DNA from: Planctomycetota bacterium
Lineage (GTDB): Bacteria > Planctomycetota > J058
Length of the DNA stretch: 41,305 nucleotides
Direction: 5' to 3'
NCBI GenBank assembly: GCA_023954375.1
Contig: JAMLIC010000069.1
Location: 1 to 41,305 of the forward strand
Shown here: one piece after another, positions 7,249-15,753 of the stretch
Numbering within the stretch: position 1 is the stretch's first letter
How the letters are laid out: each line of letters begins with the position of its first letter
Notes under the pieces: generated by a model
Databases searched by the model: none
What the model was told of the DNA's origin: nothing
What the model saw: the letters and a program-made list of their open reading frames with translations, nothing else
Translations under genes and position numbers: made by a program

Positions 7249-10128
7249 GTGAGCACGACGCGGGCGCTGGACGCGTTCGAGCAGGCCGAGGTGGCGGCCG
7301 TGCGCGCCGCGCTCCAGGGCGGCTGGCTCGAGCGCGAGGCCCTGCGCGCGGCGCTCCTCCTGCGCGAGGAGCTGCGGTCCTCCGGCGGGCACGCGTCGCT
7401 CCTCCCGCTCCTCCAGGAGCGGCTGCCCCCCGAGGGGCTGGTCGCCGCGCGCGCGGCCTACGCCCGCGCGCTGGCGACGAGCGGCGAGCGGCCGCCGCGG
7501 CCGTCGCCGCCGCCGCAGGTCTCCCTCGAGCTCAGCCAGCGCGCGCTCTTGCGCCTGCGTCACCCCGAGGACGACGACCCCGAGCCCGTGCGCGCGTTCC
7601 TCGCCGCCACGGGGGAGACGACCCGCCGGCTGCCCGGCGACGCGCCGCCCCTGCCGCTGCCGGCCGACTCCATGCCGGTCACGGCGTCCTGGCGGCCGGG
7701 CGAGGCCGCCGCGCCGCCGAGGAGGAGGACGATCGGCGGGCACGAGCTCCTCTGCGAGCTCGGGCGCGGCGGCATGGGGCGCGTCTACCGGGCGCGGGAC
7801 CTGCGCCTCGGGCGCGAGGTCGCGCTCAAGACGCTCCTCGTCTTCGACGCCGACCCCGAGACGCTGGCCCGCTTCGAGGTCGAGGCCCGCGCCGCGGCCC
7901 GCGTGCAGCACCCGGGGGTGGTCGCGGTCCACGGCGCCGGCGTGGACGACGGGGTCCCCTGGCTCGCCATGCAGCTCGTCGAGGGGGAGTCGCTCAAGGC
8001 GCGGCTCGCCCGCGAGGGGCCCCTCGAGCCGACCCACGCGGCGGGGGTCGCCGAGGCGCTGGCGCGCGCGCTCGGCGCCGCCCACGCGGTCGGCGTCCTC
8101 CACCGCGACCTCAAGCCGCACAACGTGCTCCTGGCGGAGGACGGGGCGCCGCTCCTCACCGACTTCGGCCTGGCCAAGCGCCTCGACACGGGCGGCGACG
8201 CGATCACCGTCACGGGCCAGGTCCTCGGCACGCCGGCCTACATGGCGCCGGAGCAGGCCGAGGGCCGGCAGGGGGCGGTCGACGCGCGCACCGACGTCTA
8301 CGGGCTCGGGGCGACCCTCTACGAGATGCTGACCGGGCGCCCGCCCTTCTCGGGGACGTCCGCGGTCAACGTGCTCGCGGCCGTCATGGGCGTCGACCCG
8401 ACGCCGCCCTCGGCCCTGCGGCCCGGCGTCCCGCCGGAGCTGGAGGCGATCTGCCTCATGTGCCTGGCGAAGGCCCCGGCGGCGCGCTATCCCACCGCGG
8501 CGGCGCTCGCCGCCGACCTGCGCCGCCTCCTCGACGGCGAGCCGGTCCGCGCCCGGCCCGAGGGGCGGCTGCGTCGCCTGCTCCGGCGCGCCCGGGGCCA
8601 GCGGGCGGCCGTCACGCGGGCGGCGGTCTGGGGCGGGGTCACCGTCGGCGCCGCCGTGACGCTCGGCGGGGTCACGGCGGCCCGCGAGGCGGCGGCGGAG
8701 CGGCTGGCGCGCGAGTGGGTCGTGGCGACGGCGGTCGAGGCCCCGGCGTCGGAGCTGGCGCGCGCCGACGCGCTGGTCAAGCACGCCGACGCCCTCCCCG
8801 CGGCGTGGCGGGCGCGCTGGCGCGACGCGGTCGCGGCGCTCCACGTGCGGCGCGGGCGGGCGCTGCTGGAGGCGGGCGACCCGGACCGCGCCGCGCGCGA
8901 CTTCGAGGCGGCCCTCCAGCTCGCCCCCGACGACCGCGACGCGCTGCTCGGCATGGCGCGCGCCGGGTACCGGACCGGGCGGCTCGAGGCCGTCTCCGCC
9001 ACCGTCCCCCTGCTCCTGGCGCGCGACCCCGACGACCTCGAGGCGCTCGAGCTCCGCGCGTGGGCCCGCGCGGGGACGGGCAGCTTCGACGAGGCGCTCG
9101 CCGACGCGGAGCGGGTCCTGCTGCGCGCGCCGGGCCGCCCGGTCGCGCTGGCCGCGCGGGCGATCGTCCGCGTGGAGCGGCGGCAGCACGAGGCGGCGGC
9201 CGCGGACCTCGAGGCCGCCCTCGCCGACGCGCGGCTGCCCTGGCTCGTGGCGACCCTGGCCGACCTTCACGCGCGGCGCGGCGACGGCGCGGCCGCGACG
9301 CCCCTGATCGAGGAGGCCCTGCGCCTGCAGCCCGGGCTCGCCTGGGCGTGGACGGTGCGCGCGAGGGCGCGGGTCCTCGGCGGCGACGTCGCGGGGGCGC
9401 TCCAGGACCTCGACGAGTCGGTGCGGCTGAGCCCGTTCAACCCGTCGGCGCGGCAGACGCGCATCGAGGTCAACGCGCGCCTGGGGCGCTGGCGGGAGGT
9501 CGTCGCGGACGCCGACGACGCCCTCGAGCGGGGGGCCCCGCAGCCCGACGGGTTCCTGGTCGCGCGGGCGGGCGCCCGCCTGCAGCTCGGGGACGCCCGG
9601 GCGGCGGTGGCCGACGTCACGCAGGCGCTCGAGCTCCGCCCGACGCTCGAGGCCCACATGCTCCGCGCGCGGGCGCGCGTCGCGCTGGGGCAGCACGCCG
9701 AGGCCGAGCGCGACCTCGAGGCGGCGCTGCGGCTCGCCCCCGGCCACGGGCTGCTCCTCGCCGACCGCGGCCGCGTCAGGGAGCTCCGGGGCGACCTGGC
9801 CGGCGCGAGGGCCGACCTCGAGGCCGCGGTCGAGCGTATGCCCCGTCACCCCCAGGCCTGGCTGCACCTCGGCCTCCTGCGCGCGCAGGCGGGCGACCTC
9901 GAGGGCGCGGAGGCCGCGCTCTCCCGGGCGGTCGAGCTCGAGCCGGGCAACGGCGGGTTCCAGGCGGCGCGCGCCGCCGCGCGCGCCGTGCGCGGCGAGC
10001 TCGCCGGGGCGCAGGACGACCTGCGCCGGGCGGAGGCGCTCCTGCCGCCCGGGCACCCGGCGCTCGAGGACGCGCGGCGGGCGCTCGCCGAGGCGCGCGA
10101 GCGGGCGGTCAGCCCACCCGCACGCTGA
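7249..10128 (+). CDS. Membrane-spanning Ser/Thr kinase with C-terminal TPR array
   Basis: A 959-residue Hanks-type kinase. An N-terminal helical region of about 90 residues and a Pro-rich linker precede the catalytic domain. That domain has GRGGMG (about 172-177), VALK (Lys near 193), HRDLKPHN (about 285), DFGLA (about 305) and PAYMAPEQ, and every catalytic residue is present. A single hydrophobic segment lies near 462-480. After it come about ten Ala/Leu-rich 34-residue TPR-like units to the C-terminus, presumably extracytoplasmic. The architecture suggests an envelope sensor or scaffold coupled to a cytosolic kinase. GTG 7249 is taken as start; an in-frame GTG at 7213 is possible and neither has a strong Shine-Dalgarno. 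The 3' end overlaps the convergent pentapeptide gene by 20 bp. Confidence 0.9.
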   Translation: MSTTRALDAFEQAEVAAVRAALQGGWLEREALRAALLLREELRSSGGHASLLPLLQERLPPEGLVAARAAYARALATSGERPPRPSPPPQVSLELSQRALLRLRHPEDDDPEPVRAFLAATGETTRRLPGDAPPLPLPADSMPVTASWRPGEAAAPPRRRTIGGHELLCELGRGGMGRVYRARDLRLGREVALKTLLVFDADPETLARFEVEARAAARVQHPGVVAVHGAGVDDGVPWLAMQLVEGESLKARLAREGPLEPTHAAGVAEALARALGAAHAVGVLHRDLKPHNVLLAEDGAPLLTDFGLAKRLDTGGDAITVTGQVLGTPAYMAPEQAEGRQGAVDARTDVYGLGATLYEMLTGRPPFSGTSAVNVLAAVMGVDPTPPSALRPGVPPELEAICLMCLAKAPAARYPTAAALAADLRRLLDGEPVRARPEGRLRRLLRRARGQRAAVTRAAVWGGVTVGAAVTLGGVTAAREAAAERLAREWVVATAVEAPASELARADALVKHADALPAAWRARWRDAVAALHVRRGRALLEAGDPDRAARDFEAALQLAPDDRDALLGMARAGYRTGRLEAVSATVPLLLARDPDDLEALELRAWARAGTGSFDEALADAERVLLRAPGRPVALAARAIVRVERRQHEAAAADLEAALADARLPWLVATLADLHARRGDGAAATPLIEEALRLQPGLAWAWTVRARARVLGGDVAGALQDLDESVRLSPFNPSARQTRIEVNARLGRWREVVADADDALERGAPQPDGFLVARAGARLQLGDARAAVADVTQALELRPTLEAHMLRARARVALGQHAEAERDLEAALRLAPGHGLLLADRGRVRELRGDLAGARADLEAAVERMPRHPQAWLHLGLLRAQAGDLEGAEAALSRAVELEPGNGGFQAARAAARAVRGELAGAQDDLRRAEALLPPGHPALEDARRALAEARERAVSPPAR

Positions 10129-11083
10129 CGCGCGGCTGCTCGTCGCCGAGGAACAGGACGCGCTCGACGCCGTCGACGACGACCGTCACCCGCTCCACCT
10201 TGCCGCGCAGGGCCAGGAGCTCCGAGACGGCCGCGTCGAGGTCCTCGTGCGGGGCGGCGACGTCGCCCCGGGCCATGCGCACCGTCTCGTGCGGGATGAT
10301 CCGCCCGCGCAGCGGCGGCGGCGGCGGGCGCAGGCGGGCGGTCGGGGCGGCGAGCCGCTCGGTCGGGCGGCGCGGCTCGGTCGGCGGCGGCGCGCCCACC
10401 GGCCGGCGGCGGATGACGGTGGGCCGCGGGTCGACGAACGGGAGCGGCTGGCGGAAGGCGGTGCTGAGGTCGACGCCGCTCAGGTCGGCGCGCGACAGCG
10501 CCGCGCCGGCGATCCGCGCCCGGTGCAGCGACGCGCCGGGGAGGCGCGCGTGCTCGAGGTCGGCCTCCTCGAGCCAGGCCTCGCCCAGGTCGGCGCGCGA
10601 CAGGTCGGCGTCGCGCAGGCGGGCGCGCTGCAGCTTGGCCCCGCGCAGCCGCGCCCCGCTCAGGTGCGCGCGCTCGAGGCGCGCGCCGCGCAGGTCGGCC
10701 TGGCTCAGGTCGCAGCCGTCGAGGCGGGCGCCGCTCAGGTCGACGCCGGCCAGCCGCGCCCCGGCGAGGTCCTCGCCGCGCAGGTCGATCCCGCGCAGGT
10801 CGACCGTCGCCTCGTCGACGCCCTCGCGCCGCACCTCGGCCACGATCTCGCGCAGGTGGGCGCCCTCCTCGAAGCGCAGGTCGTCGAGGAGCTCCTGCCG
10901 CGTGGCCCGCCCGCGGGGCGTGAACCAGCGGATCGTCAGGCGGTCGCCCCCGCGCGCGCCGTCCGGGCGCTCGACGTCGCCCCAGGCCAGCCCGAAGCGC
11001 GCCGTGCGGCCGGAGCCGGTCCTCGTCTGCGACCCGGGCGCGGTGCCCCGCGGGTCCTCTCCCGGCGTCGGCGCGACGGCCAC
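10109..11083 (-). CDS. Pentapeptide-repeat protein
   Basis: A 324-residue protein whose centre (about 90-205) is a run of roughly twenty A(D/N)Lxx-type pentapeptides (for example DLRGIDLRGEDLAGARLAGV), expected to fold as a right-handed quadrilateral beta-helix. Flanks differ: residues 25-85 form a globular region beginning RFGLAWGDVERPDGARGG, and the C-terminal 110 residues are Pro/Arg-rich, ending in a small strand-rich segment (VERVTVVVDGVERVLFLGDE). No signal peptide or membrane segment is seen. Function is unknown; some relatives mimic DNA or act as scaffolds. The GTG start has a GAGGGGGG Shine-Dalgarno 4 nt away. Lying between two kinase genes and convergent with one, it may be a signalling partner or substrate, which is inference. 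Confidence 0.85.
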   Translation of the reverse strand: MAVAPTPGEDPRGTAPGSQTRTGSGRTARFGLAWGDVERPDGARGGDRLTIRWFTPRGRATRQELLDDLRFEEGAHLREIVAEVRREGVDEATVDLRGIDLRGEDLAGARLAGVDLSGARLDGCDLSQADLRGARLERAHLSGARLRGAKLQRARLRDADLSRADLGEAWLEEADLEHARLPGASLHRARIAGAALSRADLSGVDLSTAFRQPLPFVDPRPTVIRRRPVGAPPPTEPRRPTERLAAPTARLRPPPPPLRGRIIPHETVRMARGDVAAPHEDLDAAVSELLALRGKVERVTVVVDGVERVLFLGDEQPRVSVRVG

Positions 11084-11170
11084 TCGTCCCCCCCTCGGCG
11101 GCGACAGGTGCCCTCGCGTCGCCCTCTCCCTCTTCGGCGCGCCGGGGCGAGGACTTGAGCGCCGGCGCGA

Positions 11171-11385
11171 TCACTCCTCGCGCGGGAGCGGCCACACCTC
11201 GACGACGCCCGCGTGGGTCGTCGTCGCGACCAGGTGGCCCCCCGCGAGCGTCAGGCCCGCGTAGGCCGCCCCGACGCGTGGAGGGTCCCCTGGTCGAACG
11301 GCGCCTCGACGAGCCGGTCCTCGTCCGCGCCCTCGTCGAGCCAGCAGCGGGCCAGCTCGTTGTAGCGCTTCGCGTCGCGCTCGTC
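11171..11385 (-). pseudogene. Remnant of a WD40/beta-propeller-like C-terminus
   Basis: Directly after the TGA of the upstream kinase, the same frame continues with protein-like sequence (RYNELARCWLDEGADEDRLVE) and stops near 11250. In another frame a typical propeller tail follows: LAGGHLVATTTHAGVVEVW, ending PLPREE and a stop at 11171. The frame break and lack of any start suggest the decayed 3' end of a lost kinase-associated WD40 gene. Confidence 0.5.
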
Positions 11386-12918
11386 TCACGTCGCGAGCAG
11401 CGTGTAGGCGATGAACGTGAGGCCCAGGACGATCACGAGCACCAGCGCGCCGATCGCCGCGAGGGTGAGCGCGGAGGGACCGTCGTCCTGCCCCGGGCGC
11501 GCCGCCGGCGCCGGCGCGGGCTTGCCGCCGGCCTTCTTGTCCTTGCCGGGCGCCGCCCTGGCGCGCGCGACCGCCGCCGGCGTCGGCAGCTTGGCCACGA
11601 CCGGCTGGCCGGCGAGCTGGCGGCGCAGGTCCTCGGCCATGGCCAGGGCGGTGGGGTAGCGCTCGTCGCGGTCCTTGGCCAGCGCCATGAGGCAGACCTT
11701 CTCGAGGTCGGGCGGCACCTGCGGCTTGATCTGGCTGGGCGGGGTCGGGTCCTCCTCGAGGACCTTCTTGTAGACCTCGTAGGGGTTGCGCCCGACGAAC
11801 GGCAGCCGGTCCGTGAGGATCTGGTAGAGCATGACGCCCATGCCGTAGACGTCGCAGCGGCGGTCGACCTCGGTGGCCTTGCCGGAGACCTGCTCGGGCG
11901 AGAGGAACAGCGGCGTGCCGACCATGGCGCCCTCGGCGGTCAGCTTGAAGGTGCTGTCGAGGTTCTTGGCCAGGCCGAAGTCGGTGAGGATCGGGAAGCG
12001 GTCGCTCGCGCGCACGAGCACGTTGGCCGGCTTGAGGTCGCGGTGGATCACGCCGTGCTCGTGCGCGTAGTGCACCGCCTCGCAGACGCGCACGACCACC
12101 TCGAGCAGCTGCGGCGAGGTCATCGCGTGGTTGCGCAGGATCGTGTGCAGGTCCTGGCCCTGGATCAGGTCCATCGTGAAGTAGGGCACGTTCTCGAAGA
12201 TCCCGATGTCGTGGATCTTCACGATCCCGGGGTGGTCCAGGCGCATGGCGCTCTGGGCCTCCTGGATGAACCGGCGCAGCTGCTTCTCGTTGGCGTTCTC
12301 GACGTTGATCAGCGCCTTGAGCGCGTAGACCTGGCCCGTGTCGCTGGCGCGGGCGCGGTAGATGATCCCCATGCCGCCCGAGGCGACCTCGCCGAGGATG
12401 CGGTAGGGGCCGAAGTCGAACTCCTCGGCGTCCTCCGGGATCCCCAGGAGGCTGCGGATCCCCGTGTCCTTGCGGTCGCGCGCCTGCTGCGGCGTGACCA
12501 CGTGGACCTCGACCGGGGCGGGCTCGGCCACCACCTCGTAGCCGGGGTCGGCCACGCTGGAGGCGGCGTCGTCCCACGTGCGCGCCGCCTCGGCGATCTC
12601 CTCGGCGCGGGGCGCGGGGGCCTGCTGCCACATGACCGCCTGCGACTGCGTGTGGGGCGGCGGGGCGAACGCGACCTGCGGCCGCGGGGCCGCGGGGTGG
12701 CGGCCGGTGGCCGCGTGCTCCTGCTGGCCGAGGTGCGTGCGGATGCGCTCGACCACCTGGTGGTACTGCTCGCGGGTGATCAGCTGCCGCCCGACGACGA
12801 CCTGCGGGAGGGTGAGCGCCCGCCCCTGCGCCGCGAGCCGCTGCTGGTCGGCGACGCAGGCGTTGAGCTGGTCCCGCGTGAGCAGCGAGAACGACATGCA
12901 AGCGCGCCCGAAGAGCAC
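11386..12918 (-). CDS. Tail-anchored Ser/Thr protein kinase with N-terminal helical domain
   Basis: A Hanks-type kinase of about 510 residues. The first 70 residues form a helical module (LLTRDQLNACVADQQ, then LITREQYHQVVERI) resembling the paired-helix repeats of MshEN/GspE N-terminal domains; that likeness is by eye. The catalytic domain has VASGGMG, VYALKAL, HRDLKPAN, DFGLA and GTPLFLSPEQ, all intact. A Pro/Ala/Lys linker and one hydrophobic segment in the last 30 residues follow, leaving almost nothing outside. The frame is open to an ATG at 13071, but that ATG lies upstream of a good promoter (13023-13052), so translation must begin later. GTG 12918, at the edge of the N-terminal module, is chosen; CTG 12972, 8 nt after AGGAG, is an alternative. 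Confidence 0.85.
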   Translation of the reverse strand: MLFGRACMSFSLLTRDQLNACVADQQRLAAQGRALTLPQVVVGRQLITREQYHQVVERIRTHLGQQEHAATGRHPAAPRPQVAFAPPPHTQSQAVMWQQAPAPRAEEIAEAARTWDDAASSVADPGYEVVAEPAPVEVHVVTPQQARDRKDTGIRSLLGIPEDAEEFDFGPYRILGEVASGGMGIIYRARASDTGQVYALKALINVENANEKQLRRFIQEAQSAMRLDHPGIVKIHDIGIFENVPYFTMDLIQGQDLHTILRNHAMTSPQLLEVVVRVCEAVHYAHEHGVIHRDLKPANVLVRASDRFPILTDFGLAKNLDSTFKLTAEGAMVGTPLFLSPEQVSGKATEVDRRCDVYGMGVMLYQILTDRLPFVGRNPYEVYKKVLEEDPTPPSQIKPQVPPDLEKVCLMALAKDRDERYPTALAMAEDLRRQLAGQPVVAKLPTPAAVARARAAPGKDKKAGGKPAPAPAARPGQDDGPSALTLAAIGALVLVIVLGLTFIAYTLLAT

Positions 12919-13022
12919 GTCCTCGGGGCTGAGCGCGGCGTGGGCCTGAGATCCGCCCGGTGCAGCCTGCAGGGGAGTGGCTCCTGTGCGCGGCGGCCCG
13001 GCCTGGGCGCTGCCGCCGCGGG

Positions 13023-13052
13023 ACGATAGTGCATGCCCCGGGGCGGTGTCAA
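13023..13052 (-). promoter_or_regulatory. sigma70-type promoter of the tail-anchored kinase (TTGACA-18-TATCGT)
   Basis: On the minus strand a perfect TTGACA (13052-13047) is followed by an 18-bp spacer and TATCGT (13028-13023). The predicted start is near 13016. It lies inside the open frame that runs to the ATG at 13071. Confidence 0.6.
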
Positions 13053-13211
13053 GGAAGGTCACGGGCGCCACGGGGTTACGTCCGACCTGGGGCGAAGGGG
13101 GGCGGAGCCGCTCGCGTTGAGGGCGCGGCGCGACTTCGGTGGCCGCGCGAGGGCACCCTGGGTTATGGTCCCGTGGCTGGCCGCCCTCCGGCCGGAGCCA
13201 GGGTCTCCCCC

Positions 13212-14699
13212 GTGCCGAACGACCACGACGACGAGAGCTTCCCCGCGCCCGACTTCGTGCGCCGCGGCCCGCCGATCAGCGTGCGCGAGCTGGAGCGGGC
13301 CTCGAGCGAGAAGTGGGCCCGCGTCATGGCCGTCGTCCCGGAGCCCCAGGGCGAGGGCGAGCGGCGGCGCCACGCGTTCGTCGCGCGCGGCCCCTACACC
13401 CTCCCGATGGCCGTGCGGCGCGAGGGCGTCGACCTCGGCAGCCGCGAGGCGTGGCGGTTCTTCACCCACCCCTACTCCGTGTTCCCCGCGGAGGTCGCCT
13501 TCTACAACACAGCCGGCCGGGGCGTGCTCGGGGCGCGGCTCCACGTGCGCGGGAAGGGCGGCGTGCGCCTCTACGACGAGGTCGGCGCCGGCCTGCCCGG
13601 CGCGGAGTTCGTCACGGAGAGCTACCTCGGCGCGCTCGGGGTGATCCGCCACCGCGCGCTGGGCAAGGGGGAGCCGGCGCTCCCCTTCGCGCGCGACCTC
13701 CTCGGGCTCGACCTCGAGGTGCTCGAGCTCTTCCGGCTCACGACGGAGCTCATGCGGCCGCAGGACCCGCTCGACGCCCTGCGCCAGCTCCACGCCCTGC
13801 TCGTCCGGCCGTCGCTCCGCTGGTGCGTGGAGGGCGTGTTCGAGCGCGACGAGGTCGAGGCGGTCGAGGCGCTGGCCACGAGCGAGCGGATCGACGCCGT
13901 CCAGGCCGCCGCCGTGGCCACGCGCTTCCGCGTCGACGAGGCGGACTTCACCACGATCGCCGACGTGCGCGACGAGAAGGGGCGCCAGGCGATCAGCGAG
14001 CTCCTCACCGAGTATCAGGCGTTCGAGGCCAAGCACGGCGACCGCATCCGCGAGCTGAGCCTCGGGATCGACGAGGCGGAGGCGCGCCTCGACATGATCA
14101 AGCAGCGGATCCTCGCCATGCAGGCCGAGGAGGCGGGCCGCTCACGCTTCACGAAGTTCTTCTCGCGCGGCCAGCAGACGATCGCCGAGCTCAAGGCCGA
14201 GGGCGTCCACGCGATCCGCACGCGCCGGGCGCTCGAGGCGGCGTTCGACGAGATCCCCGACTACCACAAGGTCCGCGGCCTCACCGAGCGCGTGCAGGGC
14301 TTCCAGGCGACGGTCAAGTCGATCCACCGCCTCGCCTGCACGTTCTTCGAGCACAACGTGACCGAGGCGCAGCTCAGGGCCATGCGCGCGATCCTCGAGG
14401 AGAAGGTCGACGCGGGCGACCCCGAGCAGGCGCGCGCCGGCTACAAGAGCTACGACTTCCGCCTGCGCGCCGACGTCCTCCCGCGGGTCCTGCAGACCTA
14501 CTCGCTCTCGGCCTACGTGCTGCGGCGCCCCGACGCGCTCACCCGCGGCCACTCGCTCAAGAACGTGCAGCGGATCAACCGCCTCGCCGGCCACCTGATC
14601 GAGTACTTCCGCCACGCCCGCTACGGGCCCAGGACGCTCGGCGAGGCGTTCGACGAGGCGTGGGGGCAGGTGGTCGCCCTCGAGGCCCGCCTCAGGTAG
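13212..14699 (+). CDS. Conserved-looking protein of unknown function, coiled-coil
   Basis: A 495-residue protein I do not recognise. There is no signal peptide or membrane segment, so it is presumably cytosolic. The N-terminal 200 residues are mixed alpha/beta (RRHAFVARGPYTLPMAV, FFTHPYSVFPAEVAFYNTAG, RLHVRGKGGVRLYDEVG). Residues about 240-400 are strongly helical with heptad-like spacing (IRELSLGIDEAEARLDMIKQ) and probably form a coiled coil; the rest is helical and rich in Arg. Codon use matches the neighbours. The GTG start follows CAGGG; an earlier in-frame GTG at about 13170 is possible. Its 3' end overlaps the convergent CheR-like gene by 8 bp. Its place between a kinase and a CheR-like methyltransferase suggests signalling, but nothing in the sequence proves it. 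Confidence 0.7.
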   Translation: MPNDHDDESFPAPDFVRRGPPISVRELERASSEKWARVMAVVPEPQGEGERRRHAFVARGPYTLPMAVRREGVDLGSREAWRFFTHPYSVFPAEVAFYNTAGRGVLGARLHVRGKGGVRLYDEVGAGLPGAEFVTESYLGALGVIRHRALGKGEPALPFARDLLGLDLEVLELFRLTTELMRPQDPLDALRQLHALLVRPSLRWCVEGVFERDEVEAVEALATSERIDAVQAAAVATRFRVDEADFTTIADVRDEKGRQAISELLTEYQAFEAKHGDRIRELSLGIDEAEARLDMIKQRILAMQAEEAGRSRFTKFFSRGQQTIAELKAEGVHAIRTRRALEAAFDEIPDYHKVRGLTERVQGFQATVKSIHRLACTFFEHNVTEAQLRAMRAILEEKVDAGDPEQARAGYKSYDFRLRADVLPRVLQTYSLSAYVLRRPDALTRGHSLKNVQRINRLAGHLIEYFRHARYGPRTLGEAFDEAWGQVVALEARLR

Positions 14700-15606
14700 G
14701 CACGTCGAAGAAGGACAGCCCCGCCCACCGGCGGCGCAGGCCGGCGGCGGCGAGGCGCTCCTGGGCCTGGCGCATCTCCCTCGCGTCGGCGACGAACGGG
14801 TCGAGCAAGGCGACGCCGCCCGGGCGGGCGCGGGCGAGGACGTTCGTGAGCGCGCGGTCGAGGCTCTCGCCGCGGAAGTAGCCGAGGAGGTTGCGGCAGG
14901 AGACGAGGTCGAAGCTCGCGGGCGGCGGGAGGGCGCCCGTGAGCACGTCGCCCACCTCGAACGCGCACAGGGCGAGGACGTCCGGGCGCGCCCGCGTCCC
15001 GCCCTCGTCGGTCACGAACCAGCGCGCGGCGTCGTCGACCTCGAGGTCGCGGTGATGCGGGACCAGGCGGCCGCTGCGCGCCCGGGCCACGTAGGCCGCC
15101 TGGCGGTCGACGCCGGTGATCGACAGGTCGGCGCGCCCTCCGCGCAGGGCGGCGATCGCGATCGAGAAGGGCTCCTTCCCGGTCGAGCAGGGGACCGAGA
15201 GCGCGCGGCCGCCGGCGGGGAGGCCGGCCAGGACCTCGGGGAGGCGCGCGAAGTCGTCGGCACCATCGCCGGCCCACATCATGCGGGTCTCGCCGGTGAG
15301 CAGGTTCGAGAGCGTCCGCTCCCAGGGGTCCATCTCGGCCCAGGTCGCGCCATCGACCCAGGAGAAGCCGCGCTCGCCGCGTGACGGCTGGCTCCCGTCC
15401 TGGCGGAACGCGGCCGCGCGCTCGGCGTCGCACAGGCGGGCCAGGTAGTCGTCGACCGAGGTCGAGGCGTCGAGCGCCGCGAGCAGCTCGCGCACGTAGC
15501 GCGACCCCGGGTCGAGGTCGCGGGCGACCTCGACGACGAAGGCCCGGAGGCCGGCGAGGGTCGCCGGGCCGCGGGCCGCCCAGCGGACGTCGGTGTGCGG
15601 GGTCAC
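14692..15606 (-). CDS. CheR-like SAM-dependent methyltransferase
   Basis: A 304-residue methyltransferase resembling the catalytic half of CheR, which methylates glutamates of chemoreceptors. The SAM motif is VPCSTGKEPFSIA (138-150; classical CheR has GEEP where this has GKEP). A second signature is FDLVSCRNLLGYF (232-244), the CheR DxIxCRNxxxYF motif. The TGETRMMWAGD stretch at 104-114 corresponds to the CheR TNET region. No receptor, CheB or CheA gene is nearby, so the substrate is uncertain. The GTG start has a clear GGGAGG Shine-Dalgarno, and TACGCT about 17 nt upstream may be its -10. It is divergent from the secreted protease gene and overlaps the unknown gene convergently. Confidence 0.82.
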   Translation of the reverse strand: MTPHTDVRWAARGPATLAGLRAFVVEVARDLDPGSRYVRELLAALDASTSVDDYLARLCDAERAAAFRQDGSQPSRGERGFSWVDGATWAEMDPWERTLSNLLTGETRMMWAGDGADDFARLPEVLAGLPAGGRALSVPCSTGKEPFSIAIAALRGGRADLSITGVDRQAAYVARARSGRLVPHHRDLEVDDAARWFVTDEGGTRARPDVLALCAFEVGDVLTGALPPPASFDLVSCRNLLGYFRGESLDRALTNVLARARPGGVALLDPFVADAREMRQAQERLAAAGLRRRWAGLSFFDVPT

Positions 15607-15753
15607 CCTGCCTCCCGCGGGAGCGTAGCCCCGCCCCGTCCGAGGGCGCAACGCGACGGTCCGGGGGCGGACCTGTTGCACCCACCCCCCCGGCGCGCCA
15701 TGGGGTTGCAGCGGCCCCTCGCGTGCTCCACCCTGGGCAGGAAGGGAGCGGCC

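Noticed and set aside
5842..11264. Very long open frames opposite or out of phase with the kinase-TPR gene (over 1400 codons on each strand)
   Set aside because: They are products of extreme G+C at third codon positions; their translations are Arg/Ala/Gly/Pro-rich without domains, while the chosen frames show full kinase and TPR motifs.
12919..13071. Start of the tail-anchored kinase at ATG 13071
   Set aside because: The first 20 codons coincide with a consensus-like promoter (TTGACA-18-TATCGT) on the same strand and have no domain character.
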